Source: Vibrio sp. S9_S30
GTDB lineage: Bacteria > Pseudomonadota > Gammaproteobacteria > Enterobacterales > Vibrionaceae
Direction of reading: 5' to 3'
DNA length: 64,000 nucleotides
Assembly (NCBI RefSeq): GCF_014694455.1
Contig: NZ_JAAUWT010000016.1
Span: 62,001 to 126,000, forward strand
Every line of letters begins with the position of its first letter. The first letter of the stretch is position 1. A model generated the notes under the pieces. The model searched no databases. It worked only from the letters and a program-made list of their open reading frames with translations, and was not told the DNA's origin. Below, piece by piece: positions 18,229 through 27,154 of this stretch. The translations under genes and the position numbers were made by a program.

Positions 18229-18254
18229 TGGTAGAGCCAAAACACCTTTTAAAT

Positions 18255-18288
18255 CAGTATCCGCTTTAGAGTCATTAGCTGGATACTG
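18255..18288 (-). terminator. Hairpin at the end of the hydroxypyruvate-isomerase-like gene
   Basis: CAGTATCC and GGATACTG form an 8-bp stem with an 18-base loop, overlapping the last four codons. Only a short run of T follows on the minus strand, so it is a weak terminator or convergent barrier between this gene and mcrC. Confidence 0.4.
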
Positions 18289-19069
18289 AGTTTCGTGTGT
18301 AACGCTTCAACCAATCCAACCCATCGTAGGTATTGGTTTTGGGGTGATATTCACAGCCGATCCAGCCGTGGTAGCCAACCTCGTTTAATACATCGAGCAG
18401 GTAAGGCAAATTAAGCTCGCCTAAGTTGGGCTCGCTGCGGTCGGGGACAGAGGCAATTTGGACATGCCCGATATGGGGAGCACATTTGCGAAGTAGGGTG
18501 GTGATGTCGCCATCCATGATTTGAGCGTGGTAGAGATCAAATTGCAGCTTCACGTTTTGGCGGTCGATTTGGTTGATCAGTTCAACGGCTTCTTTTTGAT
18601 GCGATATGAGGTAACCAGGGATATCGCGGCTATTCAAAGGTTCTATCATAATGTCGATACCGTATGGTGCGAAGGCGTCGGCCGCGTATCGTAGATTCTT
18701 GATAAAAGTGGCGATATGTTGTTGGCGAGAAAAACACGATTCTACAATGCCCGCCATAACGTGAACTTTCTTACACCCAAGTTCCAGAGCGTATTTTAGC
18801 GCGAGGCTAACACTTTTCCGAAACTCCCTTTCACGGTCTGGCAGTGCAGCTAACCCTCGTTCTCCGTGCGACCAATCGCCGGGCGGCAGGTTAAACAGCG
18901 CCAGCTCAAGGTGGTGCTTTTCCAGTTTTTTTGCAATGTCTTGTGGTGGGTGGGCATACGGGAATAGGCACTCAACGGCATGAAATCCTGCCACACGAGC
19001 CTTTACAAACCGATCGAGAAAGGGTTCTTCCGTAAAGAGTAGGGTTAAATTTGCAGCAAATTTAGGCAT
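18275..19069 (-). CDS. Hydroxypyruvate isomerase-like TIM-barrel protein
   Basis: About 264 residues beginning MPKFAANLTLLFTE, the standard opening of the Hyi/xylose-isomerase-like family. The metal and catalytic positions are visible: IEPLN near 140, QFDLYH in the middle, HVQIA, and GCEYHPK near the end. Family members interconvert hydroxypyruvate and tartronate semialdehyde in glyoxylate metabolism, or act as related sugar isomerases. TTG codons upstream (19105, 19087) are in frame. The ATG at 19069 is chosen by family alignment, although its AGAAGG ribosome site is very close, so an upstream TTG cannot be excluded. No glyoxylate carboligase is next to it, so the exact substrate is open. 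Confidence 0.8.
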   Translation of the reverse strand: MPKFAANLTLLFTEEPFLDRFVKARVAGFHAVECLFPYAHPPQDIAKKLEKHHLELALFNLPPGDWSHGERGLAALPDREREFRKSVSLALKYALELGCKKVHVMAGIVESCFSRQQHIATFIKNLRYAADAFAPYGIDIMIEPLNSRDIPGYLISHQKEAVELINQIDRQNVKLQFDLYHAQIMDGDITTLLRKCAPHIGHVQIASVPDRSEPNLGELNLPYLLDVLNEVGYHGWIGCEYHPKTNTYDGLDWLKRYTRNSVSS

Positions 19070-19178
19070 CCTTCTTTTTTCTATCAAACCTTTATCTCCT
19101 ATCAATCCTTGAATGGGAATACTGTGGCACGTTTTATCCTAACAGGGATCGAGATGAGATGGATACACAGAGAAACGA

Positions 19179-19206
19179 AAAACAGCAGACCGAAGCCTGC
19201 TGTTTT
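19179..19206 (-). terminator. Terminator after the AGCS symporter
   Basis: Perfect 10-bp stem AAAACAGCAG/CTGCTGTTTT with an 8-base loop, followed on the minus strand by TTCG and further T residues. Confidence 0.8.
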
Positions 19207-19228
19207 GAATGGACTCACCTAATTCGAC

Positions 19229-20764
19229 TTAATATTGACTAGTGTTTTCTTGAACTTTGTACACTGTACCTGCTTGGAAGCGCTCTAGATAATCGACTAG
19301 ATCGCGTTTCACTTCAGGAACCAGAATATAGAGACCCACAATGTTGACCAGTGCCATTGCAAAGATCATGGCATCAGAGAAGTCGATAACAGGACCTAGG
19401 TTCATGGCTGCACCAATCACAACAAAGAGGCAGAAGATAAACTTAAAGATAAGTTCTGCTGCTTTGCTTTCGCCAAATAGGTACGTCCACGCTTTCAAGC
19501 CATAGTAAGACCAAGAGATCATGGTAGAGAATGCGAACAAAACAACCGCAATAGCAAGAATGTACGGGAACCAACCAATGGCGCTACCAAAGGCAGCAGA
19601 AGTCAGCTCAACGCCCGCTAAACCAGTATCTGTATCTAGGTAACCCGTAATAATGATAACCAACGCCGTCATTGTACAAATCACTACAGTATCGATGAAC
19701 GGTTCTAGGAGCGATACAAACCCTTCAGACATGGGCTCTTTCGTTTTTACTGCTGAGTGAGCAATCGCGGCAGAACCTACGCCTGCTTCGTTCGAGAACG
19801 CTGCACGTTTAAAGCCCTGAATCATCACCCCAATCACACCACCTGTTACCCCTTCACCAGTAAAGGCACCGTTGAAGATGGCACCGAACGCATCGTCGAT
19901 ACGGTCGAAGTTAAGTAGGATGATGATAAGCGCAGCACCCACGTAGATAGCCGCCATGAACGGAACCACTTTCTCGGTCACTTTTGCGATGGACTTGATA
20001 CCACCGATGATCACGATACCGACGATGACCGCCAGAATAAGACCAAACAACCAGCCTTTATCTGCGAGGAACGAAGCGTCGCCCCCTGTTACGCCAACCA
20101 CTTGTTTGAATGCTTGATTCGCTTGGAACATGTTACCGCCACCAAGCGCGCCACCAATGGCAAAGATAGAGAACAACACAGCCAGTGTGCGACCAAGCGC
20201 CGCATTACCGCGTTTTGTTAAACCTTTGCTGAGGTAGTACATAGGGCCACCAGAAACAGACCCATCAGGGTTGGTATTTCTGTATTTCACACCCAAGGCA
20301 CATTCAACAAACTTACTCGACATACCGAGTAAACCCGCGAGAATCATCCAGAATGTGGCACCCGCACCACCAATTGTGACCGCGACAGCAACACCCGCGA
20401 TGTTACCCAAGCCAACCGTACCGGAGAGTGCGGTTGTTAGTGCCTGAAAGTGAGAGACCTCACCTTCTTCTTTGGCTTTAGGATCGGAGAATTTACCCGA
20501 AACTAACTCCAACGCGTGTTTAAACCCGCGAATATTGATGAAGCCAAGGTAGACGGTGAAAAAGATTGCAGCAATCACTAACCAAAGAACAATCCACGGC
20601 ACTTGTACGTCAGTAAAAGGGAAAGGGATGCTTGAAAAGATCATTCCTACAAAAGGGTTGACGATCGGTGCGACGATTTCATTGATTGTGTCATCAAGGC
20701 TTGCGGCGGCAGCATTGCACGCTGTGGTACTTGCCAACAAGGCAAGCGGAATTCGTTTGTCCAT
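19229..20764 (-). CDS. Sodium:alanine/glycine symporter (AGCS family)
   Basis: 511 residues with about ten to eleven membrane helices. Family landmarks are GTVGLGNIAGVAVAV with GGAGATFWM, the GGPMYYL signature, and FSNEAGVGSAAIAHSA. It imports alanine or glycine with sodium through the inner membrane. The ATG at 20764 has AGGAAGGA upstream and is preferred to the in-frame start at 20782. An N-terminal hydrophobic segment ending near CNAAAAS could be an uncleaved signal anchor. A second AGCS symporter lies at 38050-39462; that one has a glycine riboswitch leader, while this one shows none, so they are probably used for different substrates or conditions. Confidence 0.92.
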   Translation of the reverse strand: MDKRIPLALLASTTACNAAAASLDDTINEIVAPIVNPFVGMIFSSIPFPFTDVQVPWIVLWLVIAAIFFTVYLGFINIRGFKHALELVSGKFSDPKAKEEGEVSHFQALTTALSGTVGLGNIAGVAVAVTIGGAGATFWMILAGLLGMSSKFVECALGVKYRNTNPDGSVSGGPMYYLSKGLTKRGNAALGRTLAVLFSIFAIGGALGGGNMFQANQAFKQVVGVTGGDASFLADKGWLFGLILAVIVGIVIIGGIKSIAKVTEKVVPFMAAIYVGAALIIILLNFDRIDDAFGAIFNGAFTGEGVTGGVIGVMIQGFKRAAFSNEAGVGSAAIAHSAVKTKEPMSEGFVSLLEPFIDTVVICTMTALVIIITGYLDTDTGLAGVELTSAAFGSAIGWFPYILAIAVVLFAFSTMISWSYYGLKAWTYLFGESKAAELIFKFIFCLFVVIGAAMNLGPVIDFSDAMIFAMALVNIVGLYILVPEVKRDLVDYLERFQAGTVYKVQENTSQY

Positions 20765-21155
20765 AAGTTTCCTTCCTGTCAAAAAGACTTATTGAGATTT
20801 AGAGTTTTTATATGTTGTGTTTATGTTGTGTTTTTATCGGTGTAGTCAGGAGAGTATTATTCATCCCCGTAACATGTTAGCAACATGCCTATCGGAAAGT
20901 ATGAGCTGCCAGACACTTCTGCTATTTACTGGATGGAGTTATTTAAAAACGTTTTTTTGCTGTATTTTTGTGTTTTTGCAGGAATTTAGGTGGAATGCCT
21001 TGGGGTATATGGTGGATTATTTGCTAATTTCGCGGCGTTTAAAATCTACATGATTTTTTGGATTGTTGCAGTTAGCACTTCATTTCTATTTTTCCACGAT
21101 TGAATTTAACATGTAAGTCTTTTATTTATAGATAGTTTTATCAATATGGATTGTT
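20765..21155. other. Non-coding stretch between the AGCS symporter and dld
   Basis: AT-rich sequence with no supported gene. It should hold the symporter promoter on the minus strand. No riboswitch core or clear operator was recognised. Confidence 0.5.
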
Positions 21156-21194
21156 TAAAAATAAATCAGCCAGACTCTAATTTCTGGCTGATTT
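21156..21194 (-). terminator. Terminator after dld
   Basis: Perfect 11-bp stem AAATCAGCCAG/CTGGCTGATTT with a 10-base loop. On the minus strand it runs into ATTTTT, 37 bases past the dld stop. Confidence 0.85.
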
Positions 21195-21231
21195 GCCTGT
21201 TGGTTTTTGTTGCATATCTGGGCTGAGTGTA

Positions 21232-22938
21232 TCACCCACAACAGCTGCAATTCCGTTTGTACTTACTCATTTTACCAATACCTGGGTTGAACGTATTGGT
21301 GGGATCTAATGCGTGGTAAAAGGCTTGGAGTTGTTGTTCAGCTTCATACAAATGACCAACATTGTGTTCGGCAGGGTATTTTGCGCCTTTGCGGGTCAGA
21401 AGCGCTAACATTTGGGCTTTGATCTTCTTGGTGTCGGCCCCTTTTTTGAAGACATAATCCTGGTGAAATACATGACACATAAAGTGACCATAGTAGAGCG
21501 CCATCACCATATCTTTGGTGATGTCTTCCGGTAGTTGTTCCACCCAATCTATGTCGTTGCGGCGCAATGCGATGTCCAACGCTAAGATGTCTTCTACCTC
21601 TTGAGAATGGATGGTTTCATAGCGAATGGCGGCACCTGCCGCTGCAAATCGGTGAAGTAATGCTTTTTTGCCTTCATCAGCCGTACATTCAAAGTAATCA
21701 CAGCCGTCTTGTTTAGACCAAACGCTACCCAAATACTCTTTAGCTTCTTCAATACCGCCATCACTCATTTTAAGAATCAGGTGATGTTCATATTTGTCCC
21801 TAAACTGACGCATGCGTTTGGGCAGGTGTTGCGGAAACAATTTGGTTGCCCAATACATTAAAATATCGGGTAAGTCTTTTGAGACAAAAGGAATGCGTTT
21901 TAATGTCGCTTCGACTTTCGCTTTCAAAGCAAAAAATTTGGGCAGCTTATCCGTTCCCAAGTGATGGATAGAAAGGAACACATCTTTGCCGTAGGTTTCG
22001 GATAGGTTGAAGATATCACGGTGCATGTATTCCCCCATTTCCGGTAGGTGCTTAAAATTGCTCAGCATCTCTCGACGCAGCACAGTAAGCTTGGCAGGGT
22101 CATTACAGCCTATATAAAAAATCTGTTCTTTTTCAGGGACAGGGTAGCTGTCTACCCGCACGGCAAAGACCGCCAATTTGCCTGCACAACCGCTGGCTTC
22201 GAATAGCCTGCGGGAATCCGCATTAAAGCGAGAAGGGGTGTCTGCATCCACATCTCTTACGCGCTCGTCGTATTCTCTGTCTGATGCCATCGCATCATGA
22301 TGGGTTATCTTGCTTGGGTCAAAGTTGCCTTGTTCAACATTTGTGAGGATGTCTTCTGGCGTATCGCCAAGCCCCTCTATCCCTAGGTGATTGACCAGTA
22401 TGAGTTCCCCGTCTTTGGTTACTTGCCCAAACAACGAAAGCTCTGTGTAAGCAGGGCCTCGCTTAACCAATGCGCCCCCAGAATTATTCGCAATGCCGCC
22501 GACCACTGTTGCGCCAATAGAGGAGGAGCCAATCACAGAGTGGGGTGCTCGGTTAACCGTTTTCAATGTTTTCTCAAGTTGATGCAAGCTAACGCCGGGT
22601 AAACTCACGACTTGTTTGCCATTATCGATTAAGTGCAAAGTGTTCATGCGCATAATATTGATGATCACAACGTCACGATCGTAGTCTTCGCCGCTAGGGG
22701 CCGAACCTTCAGTAAGACCAGTTTTTGCGGCCTGCATGATGACGATGCAATTCGCTGCTACGGCCGCTTTTAATAAGCGCCATTGCTCTACCAGCGTACC
22801 CGGAAACAGCACCGCAAGGGCTTTGCCTTTACCAGAACGAAAACCAGAGCGGTAATACTCGGTTTTCTTTTCCTGCGTTAAAACGTGTTCATGCCCGACA
22901 ATGTCGATGAAGGTGTTGATTAGCTCTTGGGTACTCAT
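21232..22938 (-). CDS. dld: Quinone-dependent D-lactate dehydrogenase
   Basis: 568 residues, close to the 571 of E. coli Dld. The FAD-binding domain of the PCMH type shows LPGVSLHQLE and VIGSSSIGATVVGGIANNSGG, then GCAGKLAVFAVRVD. The C-terminal membrane-binding part contains AEHNVGHLY and ends PGIGKMSKYKRNCSCCG. It oxidises D-lactate to pyruvate at the inner face of the membrane and passes electrons to the quinone pool. The ATG has AAGGA four bases upstream. It is a single gene ended by a strong terminator, and neither neighbour is a lactate permease. Confidence 0.95.
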   Translation of the reverse strand: MSTQELINTFIDIVGHEHVLTQEKKTEYYRSGFRSGKGKALAVLFPGTLVEQWRLLKAAVAANCIVIMQAAKTGLTEGSAPSGEDYDRDVVIINIMRMNTLHLIDNGKQVVSLPGVSLHQLEKTLKTVNRAPHSVIGSSSIGATVVGGIANNSGGALVKRGPAYTELSLFGQVTKDGELILVNHLGIEGLGDTPEDILTNVEQGNFDPSKITHHDAMASDREYDERVRDVDADTPSRFNADSRRLFEASGCAGKLAVFAVRVDSYPVPEKEQIFYIGCNDPAKLTVLRREMLSNFKHLPEMGEYMHRDIFNLSETYGKDVFLSIHHLGTDKLPKFFALKAKVEATLKRIPFVSKDLPDILMYWATKLFPQHLPKRMRQFRDKYEHHLILKMSDGGIEEAKEYLGSVWSKQDGCDYFECTADEGKKALLHRFAAAGAAIRYETIHSQEVEDILALDIALRRNDIDWVEQLPEDITKDMVMALYYGHFMCHVFHQDYVFKKGADTKKIKAQMLALLTRKGAKYPAEHNVGHLYEAEQQLQAFYHALDPTNTFNPGIGKMSKYKRNCSCCG

Positions 22939-23423
22939 GGCGTCCTTGTGATCGATTTGTTAATCATTGTGATGTATTCATCTTAAATTCGAATGTCAGT
23001 GTGAACCAGAAGCGAACTTCGCATAATTTCCAAAAGTGCAATTTAAAGATCTCATGCAAAGCATGGATTTGTTGTAAATCAACAGGTTAACAAAGGTTGA
23101 TTATTGCATTATTGGAATAAATAACATTGTATTTTTCCAAAAGTGACATAAAGCCGAGTGGTGGTCAGTTAGATTTTATGTGAATGGAAAGTGATGTAGA
23201 GCATGGTTTTGATTGGGGGGGAGAGCCGTTGGCTAAGTGTGTTATCTGCTGAAGCGATGAAAACGCATAGAGACTGAACTCAATTTAACCACGAAAGGTC
23301 CTTACATCCCTAAGGAACCTTCAAAAGGATAATTAAAAGTGGTTGTGCCCTTGTTAATGATGACTTCCCCCCAATGTATGAAATAGGTGAAAAATTGTTC
23401 ACCTATAACTGGAGGGCATTCTC
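22939..23423. other. Non-coding stretch between dld and the HflK-like gene
   Basis: Divergent promoter region with no supported gene. It contains a perfect small palindrome CATGCAAAGCATG (23053-23065) and an interrupted hairpin AAGGTCCTTA/TAAGGAACCTT (23295-23321) about 100 bases before the HflK-like ATG. Either could be regulatory; neither matches a site I can name. Confidence 0.45.
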
Positions 23424-24488
23424 ATGCTCCAAAGTAACCAGTCTTCAGAAAACCCCAACCCTTGGGGAGGAGGAAAACAAGCCCCTCCTAATTTGGATGA
23501 ATTCTTCTCTTCTGTGATTCATTTTTTTAAAAAAAACCGACCAGGAGGAAAGCCTTCAAGCTTTTTTGCTCCTCTTATTATCTTCTTCTTAGCGCCTGTT
23601 TTATGGACAGCTTTTTATACCGTGCCGAGTGACTCTGTTGCGGTGATACAGCGGTTTGGTAAATATGTACACAGTGTTCCAGCCGGGCTTCATCTTAAGA
23701 TGCCACTGGGAATTGATACAGTGAAAATCGTGCCTGTAAAACGGCAGCTTAAACAAGAGTTTGGGTTTACAACGCCAGGTGCAAATGACCCGAATCAAAG
23801 TCCACGAGCCAATTTCGGGCGACAAGAAACGCAAATGGTGACTGGCGATTTAAATGCAGCCCTCGTCGAGTGGGTGGTGCAATATCGAATCTCAGAGCCC
23901 ATTAGTTTTCTGTTTGAAGTGCGGGAGCCTAGTGAAACACTCCGGTATGTTGCAGAGTCTGTCATGCGTGAAGTGGTGGGCGATCGGACAGTGGATGAGG
24001 TGATCACGATTGGTCGGCAAGAAATTGAGTCAGAAGCCCTTACTAAAATGCAAGCGTTAACGGCCAAATATACTTTAGGGATCAGTATTGATCAGGTGCA
24101 GTTAAAAAACATCAACCCGCCGAAGCCTGTTCAAAGTTCGTTTAATGAAGTCAATCAGGCTCAGCAGGAAAAAGAAAAGCTCATTAATGAAGCACGTCGG
24201 GACTACAACAAAGTCATCCCTTTGGCGTTAGGAGAAAAAGATCAACGGATCAGAGAGGCTGATGGCTATCGCTTAAAGCGGATTAATGAAGCGGAAGGCG
24301 ATACGGCTCGGTTCAAGGCATTATTGTCCGAATACACTAAAGCGCCGGAGGTAACGAAGAGGCGAATCTATCTTGAAACAATGCAGGCTGTATTACCTAA
24401 CATTCGTTCCAAAATTATCATCGATGAGCAAGCAAATAATATTCTACCTTTGCTCAACCTCAATGGAACACAAGGAGAAGCCCAATGA
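23424..24488 (+). CDS. HflK-like SPFH/band 7 membrane protein
   Basis: 354 residues. The cytoplasmic N-terminus NPNPWGGGKQAPPNLDEFF is the HflK hallmark, followed by one membrane helix near 45-65 and an SPFH domain from VPSDSVAVIQRFGK. A long helical region with QAQQEKEKLINEARRDYNK and IREADGYRLKRINEAEGD follows. HflK and HflC form a cage around the FtsH protease and limit its access to membrane substrates. GGAGG lies eight bases before the ATG, and the hflC-like gene overlaps its stop. The standard Vibrio pair sits downstream of hfq and hflX, which are absent here, so this is probably a second, paralogous pair. Confidence 0.88.
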   Translation: MLQSNQSSENPNPWGGGKQAPPNLDEFFSSVIHFFKKNRPGGKPSSFFAPLIIFFLAPVLWTAFYTVPSDSVAVIQRFGKYVHSVPAGLHLKMPLGIDTVKIVPVKRQLKQEFGFTTPGANDPNQSPRANFGRQETQMVTGDLNAALVEWVVQYRISEPISFLFEVREPSETLRYVAESVMREVVGDRTVDEVITIGRQEIESEALTKMQALTAKYTLGISIDQVQLKNINPPKPVQSSFNEVNQAQQEKEKLINEARRDYNKVIPLALGEKDQRIREADGYRLKRINEAEGDTARFKALLSEYTKAPEVTKRRIYLETMQAVLPNIRSKIIIDEQANNILPLLNLNGTQGEAQ

Positions 24489-25489
24489 AACCGATCAAAG
24501 TAGGAGTCGCATTTGCGTTACTCTTAGGGGGTTCTCTTAGCCTGTACAACGCACTCTACACCGTGAGCGAGGTACAGCAGGTCATTATTACTCAATTTGG
24601 AAAACCCGTTGGAGAGCCCGTTGTTGATGCAGGTTTGAATATAAAAATACCGTATGTTCAAGAGATTAATTTGATCGATAAACGAGTATTGGAATGGGAT
24701 GGTAACCCGTCCGACATGCCCACAAAAGACAAGCTGTATATTTCTGTTGATTTGTTTGCTCGTTGGCGAATTGTCGACCCACTCCAGTATTTTTTACGCC
24801 TGAAAGATGAGCGCAGCGCACAATCTCGACTTGACGATATTTTGGGGAGTGAGACGCGTAATGCTGTGGCGAAGCACAAACTGATTGAAATTATTCGTAC
24901 CAATAAAAATCGAGATCCACTAAGAGACACTTTATTAAGTGATGAGGAAGCAGAATTAAAGATTGGCGCGCTTGTCCCTATTCAAAAAGGGCGCCAATTT
25001 GTTGAGCAAGAAATCTTTTCAGCCGCGTCAGAAAAAATAAAAATTTTTGGCATTGAGTTGCTCGATATTCGATTCAAACGCATTAACTACAATGAAAGTG
25101 TTCGTCCTAAAATTTACGAGCGGATGATCAGTGAACGTCGCCAAATCGCAGAGCGTTTTCTATCGGAAGGGAACGGTGAAGCGGCTAGAATTCGAGGTGA
25201 TCGAGTCAGAGATTTAAATAAAATCCAATCTGAAGCATATCGTGAAGTAGAGGAGATTCGCGGTGAGGCTGATGCAAAAGCAGCCGAAATTTATGCTCTG
25301 GCGTACAACCAAACCCCTGAATCTGTATACCTTTATGAGTTTACACGCACGATGCAATCTTATTTGACCATCATTCAAGAAAATACAACGCTTGTTTTGT
25401 CTACTGACAGTGATTTGTTTCAGTTTCTTAATGGTATCGAAGGAAGGCAAAATCGTGTGACTGGACAACAAAAAATAGACGATAAGTAA
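24485..25489 (+). CDS. HflC-like SPFH/band 7 membrane protein
   Basis: 334 residues. One N-terminal membrane helix (VGVAFALLLGGSLSLYNALY), then the HflC-type band 7 domain with VSEVQQVIITQFGKPV and GLNIKIPYVQEINLIDKRVLEWDG. The helical tail with MISERRQIAERFLSEGNGEA and YREVEEIRGEADAKAAEIY is the assembly region. Start and upstream stop overlap as ATGA, with GGAG seven bases upstream, so it is made with the HflK-like partner, probably as a hetero-oligomeric cage in the inner membrane. Paralogy with the usual hflKC is inferred from context, not seen. Confidence 0.88.
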   Translation: MKPIKVGVAFALLLGGSLSLYNALYTVSEVQQVIITQFGKPVGEPVVDAGLNIKIPYVQEINLIDKRVLEWDGNPSDMPTKDKLYISVDLFARWRIVDPLQYFLRLKDERSAQSRLDDILGSETRNAVAKHKLIEIIRTNKNRDPLRDTLLSDEEAELKIGALVPIQKGRQFVEQEIFSAASEKIKIFGIELLDIRFKRINYNESVRPKIYERMISERRQIAERFLSEGNGEAARIRGDRVRDLNKIQSEAYREVEEIRGEADAKAAEIYALAYNQTPESVYLYEFTRTMQSYLTIIQENTTLVLSTDSDLFQFLNGIEGRQNRVTGQQKIDDK

Positions 25490-25653
25490 AGACACCAACT
25501 CGGGTCTGCTGAACTGGGACCTGCTGAACGTTCAGAGTTTGTTCGTGTCGTCGCTCTGTATCAGTAAATGATAGATGTCGTATTGAGCCCGAAGTCTAGC
25601 TAAGCCAGATCGCGGGCTCTTACAGTTACAGTCCGTTATTTACCGTCATTTAT

Positions 25654-25689
25654 TGCCTAGTGTTATGCCCAGTGCTAATCCCAGTGTTA
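25654..25689. repeat. Three tandem 12-base repeats at the lipoprotein gene's 3' end
   Basis: TGCCTAGTGTTA, TGCCCAGTGCTA and ATCCCAGTGTTA lie head to tail. The last copy covers the stop codon of the minus-strand lipoprotein gene. Confidence 0.7.
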
Positions 25690-26064
25690 ATTGAGGCATT
25701 TTTCTTCAGATATGGTATGGATTTGCGTTTCCGTCTTTGTCGGGTCAAATGTACTGATTCGATAAGACACCCCGCGGTTCATTAGATCTCTTGTTTCAAG
25801 GCTATTGCAGAAGTGTATAGCAACACGTTTGATTAATTTATCCATATCCAGAATACCTTCCTTATTAAAATAGAGAGTAACGAATTGACCGTCTGATTGC
25901 GCTTTAACCAATGTTAATGGTCCAATCTTTCGTGGTAACTGGCTTGATATCATCGTTGCCCGATAGTCTGATAATGCAATCGCGGACATCTGGTTTGATA
26001 AGCAGCCACTAAGCAAAACGCTGAAGGACAGTACGAATGTATTTCGTTTTTGGTTCAGGGTCAT
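25687..26064 (-). CDS. Small predicted lipoprotein of unknown function
   Basis: 125 residues. MTLNQKRNTFVLSFSVLLSGC is a lipoprotein signal with an LSGC lipobox, so the mature protein would begin at Cys20 or so and be membrane-anchored. The rest shows no domain I recognise; it has MISSQLPRKIGPLTLV and FCNSLETRDLMNRGVSYRIS. AGAGGGG precedes the ATG at the right distance. The start lies 56 bases inside the end of the racemase gene, so it belongs to that operon and is likely coupled to it. Its conserved position next to the racemase would suggest an envelope step, but this is inference. Confidence 0.75.
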   Translation of the reverse strand: MTLNQKRNTFVLSFSVLLSGCLSNQMSAIALSDYRATMISSQLPRKIGPLTLVKAQSDGQFVTLYFNKEGILDMDKLIKRVAIHFCNSLETRDLMNRGVSYRISTFDPTKTETQIHTISEEKCLN

Positions 26065-27154
26065 TATCCCCTCTTTGATTTCGAAAAGAGTTAGGTTGGT
26101 AGAAAACTTTGTGAATTGAACGAGAAGACATCGACGACAAGAGCGCACTGTAATCAACGTTAAATTGCACTTTGTCTCCCACAGCGAGAGAATTTCCTGA
26201 CGTTTCAACAATCAAGTGGTCGCTGCTGGATGAAATAATTCTTATATTATTGGGTGCATGCAGCCCAGCGACACAGACGTCTTGACGGCCTAAGGCGAGA
26301 ATGGCTTGCGACACCGACCCCCTATCTTGAATGCTTTCTTTTTCGCCAAACGCGTTTGAACCACGATTTCCCCATGGTAAAGAAGGCTTGATCTTGGATT
26401 CGATCACTTCGGCGGTCAATGTTATTGCGTCTGTATGCAACCCTGGGATTTTTTCTTGCTCCGTAGGTAAGCAGCCTAGGAAAATGGCTTCCCCAATACG
26501 AAGGTTATTAATTCGAGATTGGCCGACATGCTCCAAAACCCATTTGATTGAAGCGGAATTTCCACCTGAAATAATCTCAAGACAGATCCCAAACTTGTCT
26601 TCAATTTCATTGGCCAGATCCGAGAGAAGAGCCATTTTTTCATCATCGGGTGTGATGCCGTAACGGCACGCTAGGTTGGTTCCTATTCCCTTTATGATGA
26701 TATTGGGCATGGAAATAATCTTTTGGATAAAACCAATGAGGCGATTGGGTATTACGCCTTCTCTCAGATCCCCAAGCTCGACCATAATGATCACGCCGTG
26801 TTTTATGTGTAACTGTGTTGCAGCACGAGAAAGCTTTTGAATCACCTCTACTTCACTATTCAGGCTGATATCACAATACTTAACAACACGAGCGGCTTGG
26901 CTAAGCATTGGAGTACGTATCAACATTGTTGGTACCGCAATGCCGGATTGCGTCATTCTTTGTATGTTAGCGATTCTAGAGTCCGCAAGCATCGTTGCTC
27001 CAGCATCAATCATCACTTGGGCAATGATAGGGTGCCCTAAACACACTTTCGTGACGGGGGTGACAGAAACCTTTCTTAAAGCAAGCTGTTCAATAAGAAA
27101 CTGAGCATTGTGACGAATTTTATTACAGTCGATGTCTAGCCTAGGATAATTCAC
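26009..27154 (-). CDS. PLP-dependent alanine/ornithine racemase-family enzyme
   Basis: 381 residues. MNYPRLDIDCNKIRHNAQFL and VTPVTKVCLGHP give the alanine racemase-type N-terminal barrel with the cofactor lysine (Lys36). GVIIMVELGDLREG, then EIISGGNSASIKW and NNLRIGEAIFLG, match the ornithine racemase-like branch rather than biosynthetic Alr. The start is GTG overlapping the upstream stop (GTGA). It presumably interconverts the L and D forms of an amino acid; the substrate is not readable. Its fixed companion is a DUF1611 P-loop protein, a family with a member (DgcN) described as a D-glutamate N-acetyltransferase, which suggests the pair makes or removes a D-amino acid. The tail overlaps a lipoprotein gene. 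Confidence 0.82.
   Translation of the reverse strand: MNYPRLDIDCNKIRHNAQFLIEQLALRKVSVTPVTKVCLGHPIIAQVMIDAGATMLADSRIANIQRMTQSGIAVPTMLIRTPMLSQAARVVKYCDISLNSEVEVIQKLSRAATQLHIKHGVIIMVELGDLREGVIPNRLIGFIQKIISMPNIIIKGIGTNLACRYGITPDDEKMALLSDLANEIEDKFGICLEIISGGNSASIKWVLEHVGQSRINNLRIGEAIFLGCLPTEQEKIPGLHTDAITLTAEVIESKIKPSLPWGNRGSNAFGEKESIQDRGSVSQAILALGRQDVCVAGLHAPNNIRIISSSSDHLIVETSGNSLAVGDKVQFNVDYSALLSSMSSRSIHKVFYQPNSFRNQRGDNDPEPKTKYIRTVLQRFA

Noticed and set aside
20817..21053. 78-codon ORF in the gap between AGCS and dld
   Set aside because: No ribosome site and residue make-up typical of AT-rich non-coding DNA.
25585..25619. Terminator after the HflC-like gene
   Set aside because: GAGCCCG/CGGGCTC pairs well but the loop is 21 bases and no T-tract follows on either strand.
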